From: Candidatus Pacebacteria bacterium CG_4_9_14_0_2_um_filter_40_15
Lineage (GTDB): Bacteria; Patescibacteriota; Microgenomatia; UBA1400; PJMF01
Direction of reading: 5' to 3'
NCBI GenBank assembly: GCA_002788675.1
Contig: PFRS01000006.1
Coordinates: forward strand, 193-32,701
Length of the DNA: 32,509 nt
Both the position numbers and the translations under genes were made by a program. The notes beneath the pieces were generated by a model, which saw only the letters and a program-made list of their open reading frames with translations, searched no databases and had not been told where the DNA came from. Below, one piece after another: positions 1 through 9,448 of this stretch. Within the stretch, counting starts at the first letter, position 1. Every line of letters starts with the position of its first letter.

Positions 1-411
1 ATATCTAAAAAGCATGTACGGATCGACAATAACAATGTTGTCATAGTGCAAATCGACTATGAGAAGCATGGGAAGATCGAATCGGCCAAGACGACTGAAC
101 GTCTGAGTCGTTTCGATAAGGGTTTCTCGGACTATGTGAAAGCCGAACTAAAGCCGATCAAATCCGCCAAGGAAAAGAAGGAACTGAAGTGGCTTCTTGA
201 TCAACAAGAGACTAAGTGTTTGAAACACGCACTGGTTAAGAAAGCGCTGGTTGGCTATCTGAATGGCCAGCCGCTCATTTGGCAGTTTACTGGCATGAAG
301 GATATCAAGATTACTAACGAAGTGAGAAGTATTTTTAAGCGTTCCGACATTTGGGAGATCGTCTGGGAGGTGAGTAATCTATCGACGGCATCAAGAGGTA
401 AAATGAAATGA
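1..411 (+). CDS. Hypothetical protein, 5'-truncated by window edge
   Basis: The ORF listed from 46 stays open in frame back to base 1 (ISKKHVRIDNNNVVIVQIDYEK...), so the listed start is probably internal. It overlaps the next ATG by 4 nt (ATGA). Confidence 0.6.
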   Translation: MSKKHVRIDNNNVVIVQIDYEKHGKIESAKTTERLSRFDKGFSDYVKAELKPIKSAKEKKELKWLLDQQETKCLKHALVKKALVGYLNGQPLIWQFTGMKDIKITNEVRSIFKRSDIWEIVWEVSNLSTASRGKMK

Positions 412-641
412 GTTGGCTACATAACGAGATTATCAGTTGGATTGTTCACTTTGTTATCTTTTTTACGTTGGCTCGGTGGTCAGGAATTAAATGGCAGTGG
501 GCAGTCAGTTTGACATTCGGCATCGAGATATGGCAAATGATCGACTTCTCGTTGTTAGATCCACTAGCATGGTGGTTTAAAATAGATACATGGATGGATA
601 TACTATTCGGCTGGTTAGGAATTTACGCGTCGAGATGGTAA
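408..641 (+). CDS. Small polytopic membrane protein, loosely VanZ/YfiM-like pattern
   Basis: 77 aa, hydrophobic, with 'GIEIWQMID...IDTWMDILFGWLGIY' resembling an E/Q...D..D...G pattern. Coupled to the preceding ORF. Confidence 0.55.
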   Translation: MSWLHNEIISWIVHFVIFFTLARWSGIKWQWAVSLTFGIEIWQMIDFSLLDPLAWWFKIDTWMDILFGWLGIYASRW

Positions 642-1183
642 TGAAGAAGAACTTAGTTGTTTTAGCATGTTTAGTTAGCGTTCTTGTTGGATATGAAATA
701 GCAAGATGTAGCGAATTGCGTGGAGAAAATCTATACGCTAAATACACTGGATTGGCCCTTCAAGAAAGCGCTGCTTTTGCACTCGGTAATATTGATGCCT
801 GGGCTTGGAATGGTGGGAAGAGTTACTGGCCGCCATATAATAGAGACATCTGGCATCTACATGATGGACTTATGTTTTGCTCAACCTTAACAAGTTATAT
901 TAGTTATAGTAGATGGAAGCCACAATATTCTATCTTTTCTGAGCGCGGATTTGTGTTTGTTACTGGAAATCTTCTATTCACAAGCTGGGTACATCAAAGA
1001 GGTATTCGTCTTGTACAAACTGGCAAACTTTTCCCATCTGAGAAAGGGCATGGATTCTATGTTCGTTGGAAATGGATTAACCTTGAGATTAAGTCTAGCG
1101 ACAAACTGCAATGGAGCCTGTTTGGAACTGGAATCGTTTTGCTAACGCTTGATGCTGTTTGGAAGGAGATTTTTGGTGACTAA
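641..1183 (+). CDS. Membrane-anchored hypothetical protein
   Basis: ORF listed from 590, but MKKNLVVLACLVSVLVGYEIARC at ATG 641 is a more plausible start (signal/anchor). C-terminal hydrophobic segment LFGTGIVLLTLDAV. Confidence 0.55.
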   Translation: MKKNLVVLACLVSVLVGYEIARCSELRGENLYAKYTGLALQESAAFALGNIDAWAWNGGKSYWPPYNRDIWHLHDGLMFCSTLTSYISYSRWKPQYSIFSERGFVFVTGNLLFTSWVHQRGIRLVQTGKLFPSEKGHGFYVRWKWINLEIKSSDKLQWSLFGTGIVLLTLDAVWKEIFGD

Positions 1184-1439
1184 ACTGCTTGCCAAACTTG
1201 CTATGTTTTTGTTGCCCAATGCAGCAAAGCTTTGGTTGAAGGCCGACGGAAAGAAGACATTTTCTGGTCTTATAGGAACGGCTCTTGGTATCTGTTTGTG
1301 TCTGTTTTCGCAGACCGCTGAATATGGTAAAGATATTATTGTAATAGGAGTGCTGACAACTGTTGGTGGTTTTTGGCATAAAATAGTAAAGTGGAACAAA
1401 AAGCGAAAGGAAGAAGCAAATGGCACTAACAACGTATGA
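1176..1439 (+). CDS. Holin-like small membrane protein
   Basis: GTG at 1176 preceded by GGAAGGAG (1161-1168). Two hydrophobic segments (SGLIGTALGICLCLF, DIIVIGVLTTVGGFW) and a basic tail (KWNKKRKEE). Confidence 0.5.
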   Translation: MTKLLAKLAMFLLPNAAKLWLKADGKKTFSGLIGTALGICLCLFSQTAEYGKDIIVIGVLTTVGGFWHKIVKWNKKRKEEANGTNNV

Positions 1440-1599
1440 AGCAGTTAAGGTAGTTGGTATGACTTTGGAGGATGTTGGAGCTAAGGGTGAGGAGTTCGAA
1501 GATGCTCATCCTGGCGAGAGCTACAAACCTTCTGTTGGAGACATTGTCAAGTTTGTAACTGACACTCTGACCAACATGGGTAAGGAAGTTCTCGACTAG
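1420..1599 (+). CDS. 59-aa hypothetical protein, absent from supplied ORF track
   Basis: ATG 1420 to TAG 1597-1599: MALTTYEAVKVVGMTLEDVGAKGEEFEDAHPGESYKPSVGDIVKFVTDTLTNMGKEVLD. Upstream AAAGGAAGAAG acts as SD. Just below the 60-aa reporting threshold. Confidence 0.7.
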   Translation: MALTTYEAVKVVGMTLEDVGAKGEEFEDAHPGESYKPSVGDIVKFVTDTLTNMGKEVLD

Positions 1600-1701
1600 T
1601 AAGAGGAAGCCTGCTCCTTCCTGAGCAAGCCGCTAGTTAATTGTGCAGGTTCTTCAGCTGGCGGCTCTAAGGTGTAATAATAACAACATGAATTATATAC
1701 T

Positions 1702-1983
1702 TTGAGAAAGTTAATGCTCAACAAAGATGAGGCTATTGAAGTAAGAATGAAGGTATGGCTTACTATTCTTATTTCCATCATTGCCATTATTACTTCAACT
1801 ATTGCAATGGGACAGTATCTAACGTTTGGGCCTCTTGAAGAACACTATGAGCAGCTAGATATTCGTCTTGATTCGCTTGAGAAGAAATACGTTCAGGATA
1901 TAGCTGATATTCGTGCAGATCAGAAGGTTATATTAGCAATGTTGCATGATGTTAGAAGACAACAATTAGCAGGTTCAAATTAA
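1702..1983 (+). CDS. Single-TM protein with C-terminal coiled coil
   Basis: WLTILISIIAIITSTIAMG followed by a charged heptad-like region (LEEHYEQLDIRLDSLEKKYVQDIADIRADQKV). Start may be TTG 1702 or ATG 1714. Confidence 0.6.
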   Translation: MRKLMLNKDEAIEVRMKVWLTILISIIAIITSTIAMGQYLTFGPLEEHYEQLDIRLDSLEKKYVQDIADIRADQKVILAMLHDVRRQQLAGSN

Positions 1984-1996
1984 AAATTTTGATTTG
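1976..1996 (+). repeat. 21-bp intergenic palindrome, copy 1
   Basis: CAAATTAAAAATTTTGATTTG, followed by TGAGA. The stop TAA of ORF 1702-1983 lies inside it. Confidence 0.9.
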
Positions 1997-2005
1997 TGAG
2001 ATATA

Positions 2006-2353
2006 TTGATGCTTGCAGCACAGCACGATTTTACAATAGAGGGTGGAGCGAGGTTTCTTCGTATTATTCAGTGGAACGACGATGCGGGTAATGCTGTTGA
2101 TTTAACAGGTTATACTGCATCAATGCGCTGTAAATATACGAAGGAACATGCTGTGACTATCTTCGATTGGGGTACAGTTAGTGGCGAAATAGTGCTTGGT
2201 GGTGTAAACGGTTCCATAACGATAGACGTTGGCGAGCTAGTAACTGTGATGCTCGATTTTAATAGGGCTGTTTATAATATTGAGCTGACACCAAGTGGAG
2301 GGGTTCCAATTAGAATTCTTGAAGGAAGTGTTATTCTGTCGAAAAGAGTATGA
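2006..2353 (+). CDS. Small structural protein, BppU-N/tail-accessory-like
   Basis: Beta-rich sequence (FTIEGGARFLRIIQWNDDAGNAVDLTGYTASMRCKY) located just before the tailspike. Start TTG 2006 or ATG 2009 after TGAGA. Confidence 0.5.
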   Translation: MMLAAQHDFTIEGGARFLRIIQWNDDAGNAVDLTGYTASMRCKYTKEHAVTIFDWGTVSGEIVLGGVNGSITIDVGELVTVMLDFNRAVYNIELTPSGGVPIRILEGSVILSKRV

Positions 2354-2556
2354 ATAAGGATGCAAAAAGAACAATATCCACTTCGGCCGATGTTAGAAGA
2401 ACAGTTGACGAAATAACAGCTGATACATCATTAAGAATTGCTGATGTTGTTGATACTATAATAGTTACGGAGCTATCTATTGTTGCTGATACTATTACTA
2501 TTGTTGGAACGCCGGTTTTTATAGAGGAAGAACATGAACAAGACTTTGATCGTTAG
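2350..2556 (+). CDS. Hypothetical small protein
   Basis: ATGA coupling with the upstream ORF, 68 aa, low complexity (I/V/T/D rich). Overlaps the tailspike start. Confidence 0.45.
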   Translation: MNKDAKRTISTSADVRRTVDEITADTSLRIADVVDTIIVTELSIVADTITIVGTPVFIEEEHEQDFDR

Positions 2557-5500
2557 ATCAGTTTTAGTAGTTTTGCTGTTGGCTACGACTATTGGTGCTA
2601 TTACAAACACTACGCCCTGGCGTGAGAAGATGAAAAGTAGTTTGTCAACTGCACAGCTACGTGGGATTGCTATGACACCAACAGCTGGAATTACTGTTCA
2701 AGGCTCGTATGTTGCTGGGCTAATGATGCATCAGTTTAGTGTAGCAATCAGTGGAATGTACACACTGTGGGAAGATATTCTTGGTGGTTCAAACTATTCA
2801 CGAAGAACAGATTGGAGTGGGACTGCTGGTAAGTTTGTTCAAGGTGGCGATACGCAGTTTGGAATTTATGGAGGAAGAAACAGGAAGTTCTATTCAAGTT
2901 TACTTGATGCGATTTATTCTGGTGGAGTCGTTCCTTCAACTGGAACGGTCTATGGACAACCATCTACAATTGACGCGATCGCCGATACTGAGATATTTCT
3001 TAGCTCTGGTCAGAAACTTGATCTTCCTCCCAGTAATAGAGTATCATGGACATATAGAAAGAATACAGAACGTTGTCAAAATTCATTTATTCAGGCGTGG
3101 AGAGATTCTGATATTGTTATAACTGGGGGACTATTTGATGGAAATAGTGATACAGAATATGCAACTGGTAATATAATTTCTGCTACAGCTGGTGGAGCGG
3201 TTTTAGGTGATCTTACTCTTCTTGTTGCTGATTCTCTTAAAGGTTGGTTTATTCATGTAATTGCTGGACTTGGAACTGGTCAATGTAGGAGGATAGCAAC
3301 CAGTGGAGTAACAGTTGGAGGCAACTCAGCAATAACAACTACAGCAAATTGGCAAACTATACCTGACGCTACCTCAGATTTTCGTGTTACTCCGATGCAC
3401 GAATTTAGAGGAGCAATAAATTTAGTAGAAAGCAATAATGTTCATATAACAGGCAGTCGAATAGAAAATTTTCCTGGTGATGGTATATATATAGATGGTG
3501 GTCGAGATATATTTATTAGTAATGTTTCTATAGCTATTCCTAGCAAATGGTTCTATGCGGGTGGTTACACTAATGGAGTAGTTGATGCTAACGGTTGTCA
3601 TAACCTTGTTGGAAGAAACGCAATAACTATAGAAGCAAAAAACTCTCTAACGCCTTATCCTTGTGGGAATCCTTTTGACACTCCTGTAGATTCTTCAGCA
3701 GAAGGAGAAGTTAGCAATATCGTTATCAACAACTTTAATATAATAGGCGGTTATTGTGGTATAGATATAGAAGAAGTATATCATGCAGAGTTTAGAAACA
3801 TTACTATATCGAACGGCAACATTTACACACCCACATGTATAGGAATAGGTGTAGGTGTCCATTATATTGAAAATCTACTGGTTTCTAATGTCAATATTAA
3901 GAGTGGTACTTCTTATGTACTCTCTTTATGTTGGCCAGGAGGGGGGAAAAATGTTACGTTTACTGGGTGTCATATTACAGGGAAATTAGGGGTATATCTA
4001 AATGGTGTTAGTGGATTAACATTTAATGGTTGTACGTTTGATAGTACCATTGGAAGCCCAGCTATAAACTCATTCGGAGATGTTAATAGATTGAGCTTCT
4101 ATAACTGTACGTTTAAAGATATTGACCAGTATGCTATATATTATGGTGGAGGTAGTGGTGACACTCTTAGATCGCTAAGTATAAAAAATAACCTATTTGT
4201 GAACTGTGGTAAGGAGTCTAATAATACATATAGTACCATATATTTAGCTGGTGGAGTGTTTGCTAAACATGTAGAAATAGTTGGAAACACGTTTAGAAAT
4301 GCAGTTGGTACTAACCTTCCAAGATATCCAATAGAGCTACATGGAATAGATTCTGTGTATGTGGCTTCTAATACTTTTGAGGGATGCAACTATAACTATC
4401 CATACTTTTCTGATTGTACGAATATTATCGAAAGTGGTTCTGCTCATGGTTCGGCAACTGATTTTAATGTTGTTGACAATGCTGCAAGATACTCAAATAT
4501 TACTATTAACGATACAACGTTTAATGCAACGGGAAGAAATACCTCTATTCGTCTTGGTCGGGGCTTTCATTATACAGGAACGCCTGCTAATCCGGAGAGT
4601 AAGAATCAAATACTATTTGGTGCTTATAGAGATGTTATAAATGGTCATCGTGGTTATGGAGATGTTCTTGGAGCTAAGATAGTTGGACTTAATTACTATA
4701 ACTATCCACCATTGTCCGGTTCGACTACTGGAACTGGTTTGTTGTTTCATAGTCTTAGTTCGGCGGCGACTAAGTATGATGATACAAAGTTGAGAATGTG
4801 GATTAGCAATTATGGTATTGGAATAGTTGGAACTGACTCGTCTCGCTATATAAACTTTACAACCAATACTGCTGATACTGCCTTTCTTGCTTCTACTTCG
4901 GCAGGTTCAGGTGGTTATGGTATTAGAACCACTGCAGGTGGTATAATGCAGACGAAGAATCTTGGTGGTAGTTGGCTTAATATTGCTGCTTCTACTACTT
5001 CTAGTAATCCGATTCTCGCAGATGGAACAGTCTCACTAACCGCTAATTGGGATGCTGGTAGTCATGAGATTCGTTCTAACACGTTTGAGAGCGATGTAAC
5101 AACTGGAACAGCTCCGTTAACAGTAGCTTCAACAACAGTTGCTACCAATTTAAATAGCGATGCTGTCGATGGGTACGAGGGAGCGGCATTAGCTAACCAG
5201 CTACAGGGCGATGGAACGGCTGGGCGAGTTGTTAGAATGTGCGATCTTCATTTAGCTAATGGAACAGATCCTGGTACCTTACAGGCGACATTATATAATA
5301 GATGGAATGGGGATGCTGTTAGCAGTACTGATAACATTGGTAAGGGCTATGTTGGGACTAATTTTCGCTTAGATAACGTTGGCATTGTTTTTACGATTAG
5401 AGATGCGGCGATTACAGGGACAGTATTAGCTGTGTTTGAGGGACTAAAGTATAATGCTTCTGGTGTAAATGTTGTAGTTTATGATGGTATAGGAACTACA

Positions 5501-5617
5501 GAATCGTACGGTATAGATGTAACTTTTATAGATCTTTCTGCTGCTTGCAAAGATATTACAGCGTTAGTAGACACTGGCAATCTGACAGTTAAAATCTTAT
5601 ATATAACATCATTGTAG
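2534..5617 (+). CDS. Tailspike / right-handed beta-helix protein
   Basis: 1027 aa with repeated beta-helix rungs (LLVSNVNIKSG, NVTFTGCHITG, LTFNGCTFDS, LSFYNCTFKD, VEIVGNTFRNAV, VYVASNTFEGC) and a fibre-like segment TGTAPLTVASTTVATNLNSDAVDGYEG. SD GAGGAAG before ATG 2534. Confidence 0.85.
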   Translation: MNKTLIVRSVLVVLLLATTIGAITNTTPWREKMKSSLSTAQLRGIAMTPTAGITVQGSYVAGLMMHQFSVAISGMYTLWEDILGGSNYSRRTDWSGTAGKFVQGGDTQFGIYGGRNRKFYSSLLDAIYSGGVVPSTGTVYGQPSTIDAIADTEIFLSSGQKLDLPPSNRVSWTYRKNTERCQNSFIQAWRDSDIVITGGLFDGNSDTEYATGNIISATAGGAVLGDLTLLVADSLKGWFIHVIAGLGTGQCRRIATSGVTVGGNSAITTTANWQTIPDATSDFRVTPMHEFRGAINLVESNNVHITGSRIENFPGDGIYIDGGRDIFISNVSIAIPSKWFYAGGYTNGVVDANGCHNLVGRNAITIEAKNSLTPYPCGNPFDTPVDSSAEGEVSNIVINNFNIIGGYCGIDIEEVYHAEFRNITISNGNIYTPTCIGIGVGVHYIENLLVSNVNIKSGTSYVLSLCWPGGGKNVTFTGCHITGKLGVYLNGVSGLTFNGCTFDSTIGSPAINSFGDVNRLSFYNCTFKDIDQYAIYYGGGSGDTLRSLSIKNNLFVNCGKESNNTYSTIYLAGGVFAKHVEIVGNTFRNAVGTNLPRYPIELHGIDSVYVASNTFEGCNYNYPYFSDCTNIIESGSAHGSATDFNVVDNAARYSNITINDTTFNATGRNTSIRLGRGFHYTGTPANPESKNQILFGAYRDVINGHRGYGDVLGAKIVGLNYYNYPPLSGSTTGTGLLFHSLSSAATKYDDTKLRMWISNYGIGIVGTDSSRYINFTTNTADTAFLASTSAGSGGYGIRTTAGGIMQTKNLGGSWLNIAASTTSSNPILADGTVSLTANWDAGSHEIRSNTFESDVTTGTAPLTVASTTVATNLNSDAVDGYEGAALANQLQGDGTAGRVVRMCDLHLANGTDPGTLQATLYNRWNGDAVSSTDNIGKGYVGTNFRLDNVGIVFTIRDAAITGTVLAVFEGLKYNASGVNVVVYDGIGTTESYGIDVTFIDLSAACKDITALVDTGNLTVKILYITSL

Positions 5618-5620
5618 ATA

Positions 5621-7168
5621 ATGGCTATATCTCAACAATATAATTTTCGAGAGAACGAAGAGTTAATGGACACACTTGCGATGTGCGTAGGTAATACTAA
5701 GCTATTCTGTAAGACGTTTTTTCCAGATACTTTTGATATTCCATTCTCGTCGTTGCATGACCAAATCTTTGATCTGATTGACAATAGTGACTGCAACTAT
5801 AAAGTAGTAGAAGCCCCTCGTGGTATCGGAAAGACGAGCATTGCGAGGGCCTTAGCCGCTAAAAATATATTGTTTCGTCTGAGTCACTTTATTCCATACG
5901 TTAGTAAAAGCGAGACAATGGCTATGATGCAAACCGAGAATCTGAAGAATGAGCTGCGTTACAGTCCGATAATTAGGAAACTCTTTGGTGATCTTAAAAC
6001 GGTTGATTATTCTGGGGACGATCCTCAGTTTAGCAAAAAGGGCTGGATTAGCTACCAAACATTAATAATGCCTCGTGGAAATAAGCAGCAACTACGAGGA
6101 CTTAATTGGATGAGTTTTAGGTGTGATCTACCTATTTTTGACGATCTTGAGGATGATGAAGAGGTTCAGAATGAGGAACTTCGTGCAAAGTTGATGGAGC
6201 TGTTTTTTTCCAGCCATATTAAGTGCGTTCCTCAACACCATAGAAAGTGGCAGATTTTTTATATAGATACTCTTAAACACGAAGATTCTATTATGGCTCA
6301 TTTGTTAGAAGCCCCTGAGTGGGAGTCGCTTAGATTAAGCATCTGTGATGATGATTTTAAAACCCTTGCTCCTAACTTTAAGCCTCAGATTATTTTAGAT
6401 CGAGAACTGAAAGAGCATCGTGATAAGAAGATGATGGATGTTTTTGCTCGTGAGTATATGGGTCAGGCAACATCAAAGGAGGATGCTGCTTTTAAAGAGG
6501 AAATGTTTCATTACTATAATGAGACAGATAAGGGGTTTCTGGAGCGTGTTAATGATGGCTATATTGAAACTGTTGTAATAGTCGATCCAGCTAAAACAGC
6601 TAAGATGTATAATGCTGAGAGTGGTATAGTTGTTTGGGGAGTTGATACTGAGAAGAACACATTCTATTTGCGTGAAGCAAGAGGTGAGCATTTCCACCCT
6701 GATGAACTTATTGCTGATGCGCTTAATACTTGCACAAGATATAGAGCTCGTGTTCTTGGATTTGAGAAAACAGGCCTTGGCGAGTTTGGAACCTTTCCGT
6801 TGTTAAATGAGATCAGTCGGCGCGGTCTTATTATAGAGCCCGTATTTTTAGAGGCTCGGAGTGGCAAAGGTGAGTTCAGTGGTGTAGGTGGTGGTAAGAA
6901 AGGTCGAGTCGCAAGTATGATAGGTTTCTACCGTCAAGGCCTTGTTTTTCATAACGAAGCTAACTGTTTGCCTTACGAAATGCAGTTGCTTGCATTTCCA
7001 AGACCAAAGCGCTGGGATATGATTGATGCGGCTGCTTACATAATTGAGCTGCTCGAAAAGGGTCTTCGCTACTTTGAACCGAAAGATGAATGTGATAACG
7101 TTAGCGAAGAGGAATTTGCTGAACTGATGGTGGAAGGTTCTGAAGAAGATGATTGGCGAACGATCTGA
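5621..7168 (+). CDS. terL: Terminase large subunit
   Basis: Walker A-like APRGIGKTSIA, Walker B-like LPIFDDLEDDEE, nuclease-type VIVDPAKTAK, and genomic position before the portal. Confidence 0.92.
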   Translation: MAISQQYNFRENEELMDTLAMCVGNTKLFCKTFFPDTFDIPFSSLHDQIFDLIDNSDCNYKVVEAPRGIGKTSIARALAAKNILFRLSHFIPYVSKSETMAMMQTENLKNELRYSPIIRKLFGDLKTVDYSGDDPQFSKKGWISYQTLIMPRGNKQQLRGLNWMSFRCDLPIFDDLEDDEEVQNEELRAKLMELFFSSHIKCVPQHHRKWQIFYIDTLKHEDSIMAHLLEAPEWESLRLSICDDDFKTLAPNFKPQIILDRELKEHRDKKMMDVFAREYMGQATSKEDAAFKEEMFHYYNETDKGFLERVNDGYIETVVIVDPAKTAKMYNAESGIVVWGVDTEKNTFYLREARGEHFHPDELIADALNTCTRYRARVLGFEKTGLGEFGTFPLLNEISRRGLIIEPVFLEARSGKGEFSGVGGGKKGRVASMIGFYRQGLVFHNEANCLPYEMQLLAFPRPKRWDMIDAAAYIIELLEKGLRYFEPKDECDNVSEEEFAELMVEGSEEDDWRTI

Positions 7169-7189
7169 CAAATTAAAAATTTTGATTTG
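7169..7189 (+). repeat. 21-bp intergenic palindrome, copy 2
   Basis: CAAATTAAAAATTTTGATTTG, identical to copy 1, between terL stop and portal start; followed by GAAGTATG. Confidence 0.9.
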
Positions 7190-7194
7190 GAAGT

Positions 7195-9144
7195 ATGATG
7201 AATAACGAAGGCTACAAACAAGTAGATTATGACTATAATTATTATGAGAAGCTTAATCTGAAGCCTGGTTCTGAGCTACATGATAGCATTGTTAGACGTA
7301 TAATGAAGCAGGTTAAAGATAGTTCTTCAATTGTTGAAACTCGCTTTGCATCATGGAGAAAAGTAGATCATACAATGACTACTTACGTTGAGTTGGATGA
7401 ATATGAGAAGAGCCTTCAACAATCTAATCCTCGTAAACCGGTAACTATTGTAGTTCCAGTTGCTTATGCAACGCGTGAGACTTTGTTAACCTATCGAGTT
7501 GCAGCGTTTCTTGAGTCTCCTATTTTTCGTTACGAAGGCTGGGGCGATGAAGATAGAATTGGTGCAATGCTGCTTGAGCGTGTTATTGAGCTTCAGATGC
7601 GAAGGTTTAAATCTGCCCTTTCACTTTATACAATGTGGAAAGATGACTTTACCTATGGACTTGGTGTAGTTGCTTGCAACTGGGAGACAATTGTAGGTAA
7701 GGTTAAGAAAGATGAAGAAGTGAACGAAACAGGTTTCTTTGCTTCGCTTGGTAGATTGTTCGATAGAAATGGAAAGAGTTATAGACGAACCGAAGAAACT
7801 GGTACGTTGTTTGAGGGCAGTACGATATACAACATCGACCCTTATAATTACTTACCAGACGCTAACTCAAATGCGATGTGGCCGCAGCGAGCATGCTCAC
7901 ATGGGTGGGTAGACCGAACAGACTACTATACATTGCTTGATGAGGAGATTTCAAATCCTGGCTCAGGGCTTATCAACGTGAGATATCTTGACCATTTCTC
8001 TAATCGTCGAAGCGCTTACTTTGTTAGTGATGAGACAGGTAGAGAGACTAAAGCTGGCTATCCATCTGTAGGCAATATTATTGGTCAAAATAATGATGTT
8101 GATGTTGTTTATCGCTATATTAAACTTATTCCAAGCGAGTGGGGACTTGGATCAAGTGACAATCCAGAGAAGTGGTTGTTTGCAGTTGCAGGTGATAAGA
8201 TACTGATAACAGCAAAACAGCTCGGTCTTGATCATAATATGTTTCCGATAGCTATTAGTGCAACTAATTGTGATGGTCATACGCCTATACCAATAAGTGC
8301 AATGGAGACTATTTATGGTCTTCAGCATACTATCGACTGGCTTTTTAGATCGCATATAGCTAACGTTCGTAAGGCTATTAACGATATGATTGTAGTTGAT
8401 CCATATCTTGTTAACTATAACGATCTAAAGAATCCTGAACCTGGTAAGCTTATCAGAATGCGCAGAGCAGCTTGGGGTAAAGGTGTTAAGGATGCTGTGA
8501 TGCAACTAACTGTGAGCGATATTACTCGACAGAACATTCCTGACATCGGTTTTGTTATGAGCATTATTGAACAGGTTAGTGGAGCAGGAGAAGCTGTTAA
8601 AGGACTGAGACGAAAGACAAGTGAGCGAGTTAGTGCAACTGAGGCTAACCAGGTTTTTTCGAGCGCTCTTTCGAGACTGGAAAAAGATGCTAAGATAGCG
8701 GGACTTCAGGCACATTTTGATCTTGCTTATCTGTTTGCTGCACAGACTAAGCAGCTTATGTCTACTGAGACCTATGTTAAGGCGATTGGTAGATTGGGTG
8801 AGGATTTAAGTGCTGAGTTTGGTGGACGGACAAAACTTGTCACTCCTGATGATATTGATGTTCTTTATGATGTAGTTCCTCATGATGGAAGCATTCCTGG
8901 TAATAGTGATGGAATAGCATGGACACAGATATTTCAGATATTAGCAACTAATCCTGCTGTTGCACAGCAATTTGATATTATTAGAATATTCAAACACATT
9001 GCAAGGTCACTTGGTGCGAAGAATGTAAATGATTTTGTTCAGAGGGGAGGAAATATTAACGCTCGAATTGCTACACCTGATAGAATTGATCAGCAGGCAC
9101 AACAGGGTAATATTGTCCCGATAGGAGAAATTGGTAATGGCTGA
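7195..9144 (+). CDS. Portal protein
   Basis: 649 aa, directly follows terL. Portal-like organisation (VPVAYATRETLLTYRVAAFLE; long alpha-helical C-terminal part VSATEANQVFSSALSRLEKDA). Confidence 0.85.
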   Translation: MMNNEGYKQVDYDYNYYEKLNLKPGSELHDSIVRRIMKQVKDSSSIVETRFASWRKVDHTMTTYVELDEYEKSLQQSNPRKPVTIVVPVAYATRETLLTYRVAAFLESPIFRYEGWGDEDRIGAMLLERVIELQMRRFKSALSLYTMWKDDFTYGLGVVACNWETIVGKVKKDEEVNETGFFASLGRLFDRNGKSYRRTEETGTLFEGSTIYNIDPYNYLPDANSNAMWPQRACSHGWVDRTDYYTLLDEEISNPGSGLINVRYLDHFSNRRSAYFVSDETGRETKAGYPSVGNIIGQNNDVDVVYRYIKLIPSEWGLGSSDNPEKWLFAVAGDKILITAKQLGLDHNMFPIAISATNCDGHTPIPISAMETIYGLQHTIDWLFRSHIANVRKAINDMIVVDPYLVNYNDLKNPEPGKLIRMRRAAWGKGVKDAVMQLTVSDITRQNIPDIGFVMSIIEQVSGAGEAVKGLRRKTSERVSATEANQVFSSALSRLEKDAKIAGLQAHFDLAYLFAAQTKQLMSTETYVKAIGRLGEDLSAEFGGRTKLVTPDDIDVLYDVVPHDGSIPGNSDGIAWTQIFQILATNPAVAQQFDIIRIFKHIARSLGAKNVNDFVQRGGNINARIATPDRIDQQAQQGNIVPIGEIGNG

Positions 9145-9448
9145 TGATAAGTGGCCTTTTAGTATTGAGGATGCTAAGAAGTTTAAAGATAATACTGTAT
9201 GGGTGGAAATACTTACTATGCTACAGGAGCGTTTGCGATTATATCAAATACAGATAGCGACCGCTCCAGTTCATAATGTTCATTTTCCTACTGAGGATGG
9301 TAAAGTTAAAACTACTTATGGTGTTGAAGCGATGCAGGGAGCAATAATGGAAATAGGCTTCTTGGTAGAGGCACCTGACTTAATTATTGAAGATCTCGAA
9401 GCACAACGAGATGAAAACAAGGAAAAGGAAGGAGAAAATCATGCCTGA
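9137..9448 (+). CDS. Small head-module hypothetical protein
   Basis: MADDKWPFSIEDAKKFKDNTVWVEILTMLQERL... between portal and scaffold. ATG 9137. Confidence 0.65.
   Translation: MADDKWPFSIEDAKKFKDNTVWVEILTMLQERLRLYQIQIATAPVHNVHFPTEDGKVKTTYGVEAMQGAIMEIGFLVEAPDLIIEDLEAQRDENKEKEGENHA

Noticed and set aside
2748-3122. ORFs 2748-2963 (-) and 2751-3122 (+) inside the tailspike gene
   Set aside because: Shadow frames of a clearly coding beta-helix gene, with no SD and no recognisable composition. The same logic applies to most other opposite-strand ORFs in the track.
2534-5617. Diversity-generating retroelement target in the tailspike
   Set aside because: No reverse transcriptase ORF and no template/variable repeat pair noticed in the window.
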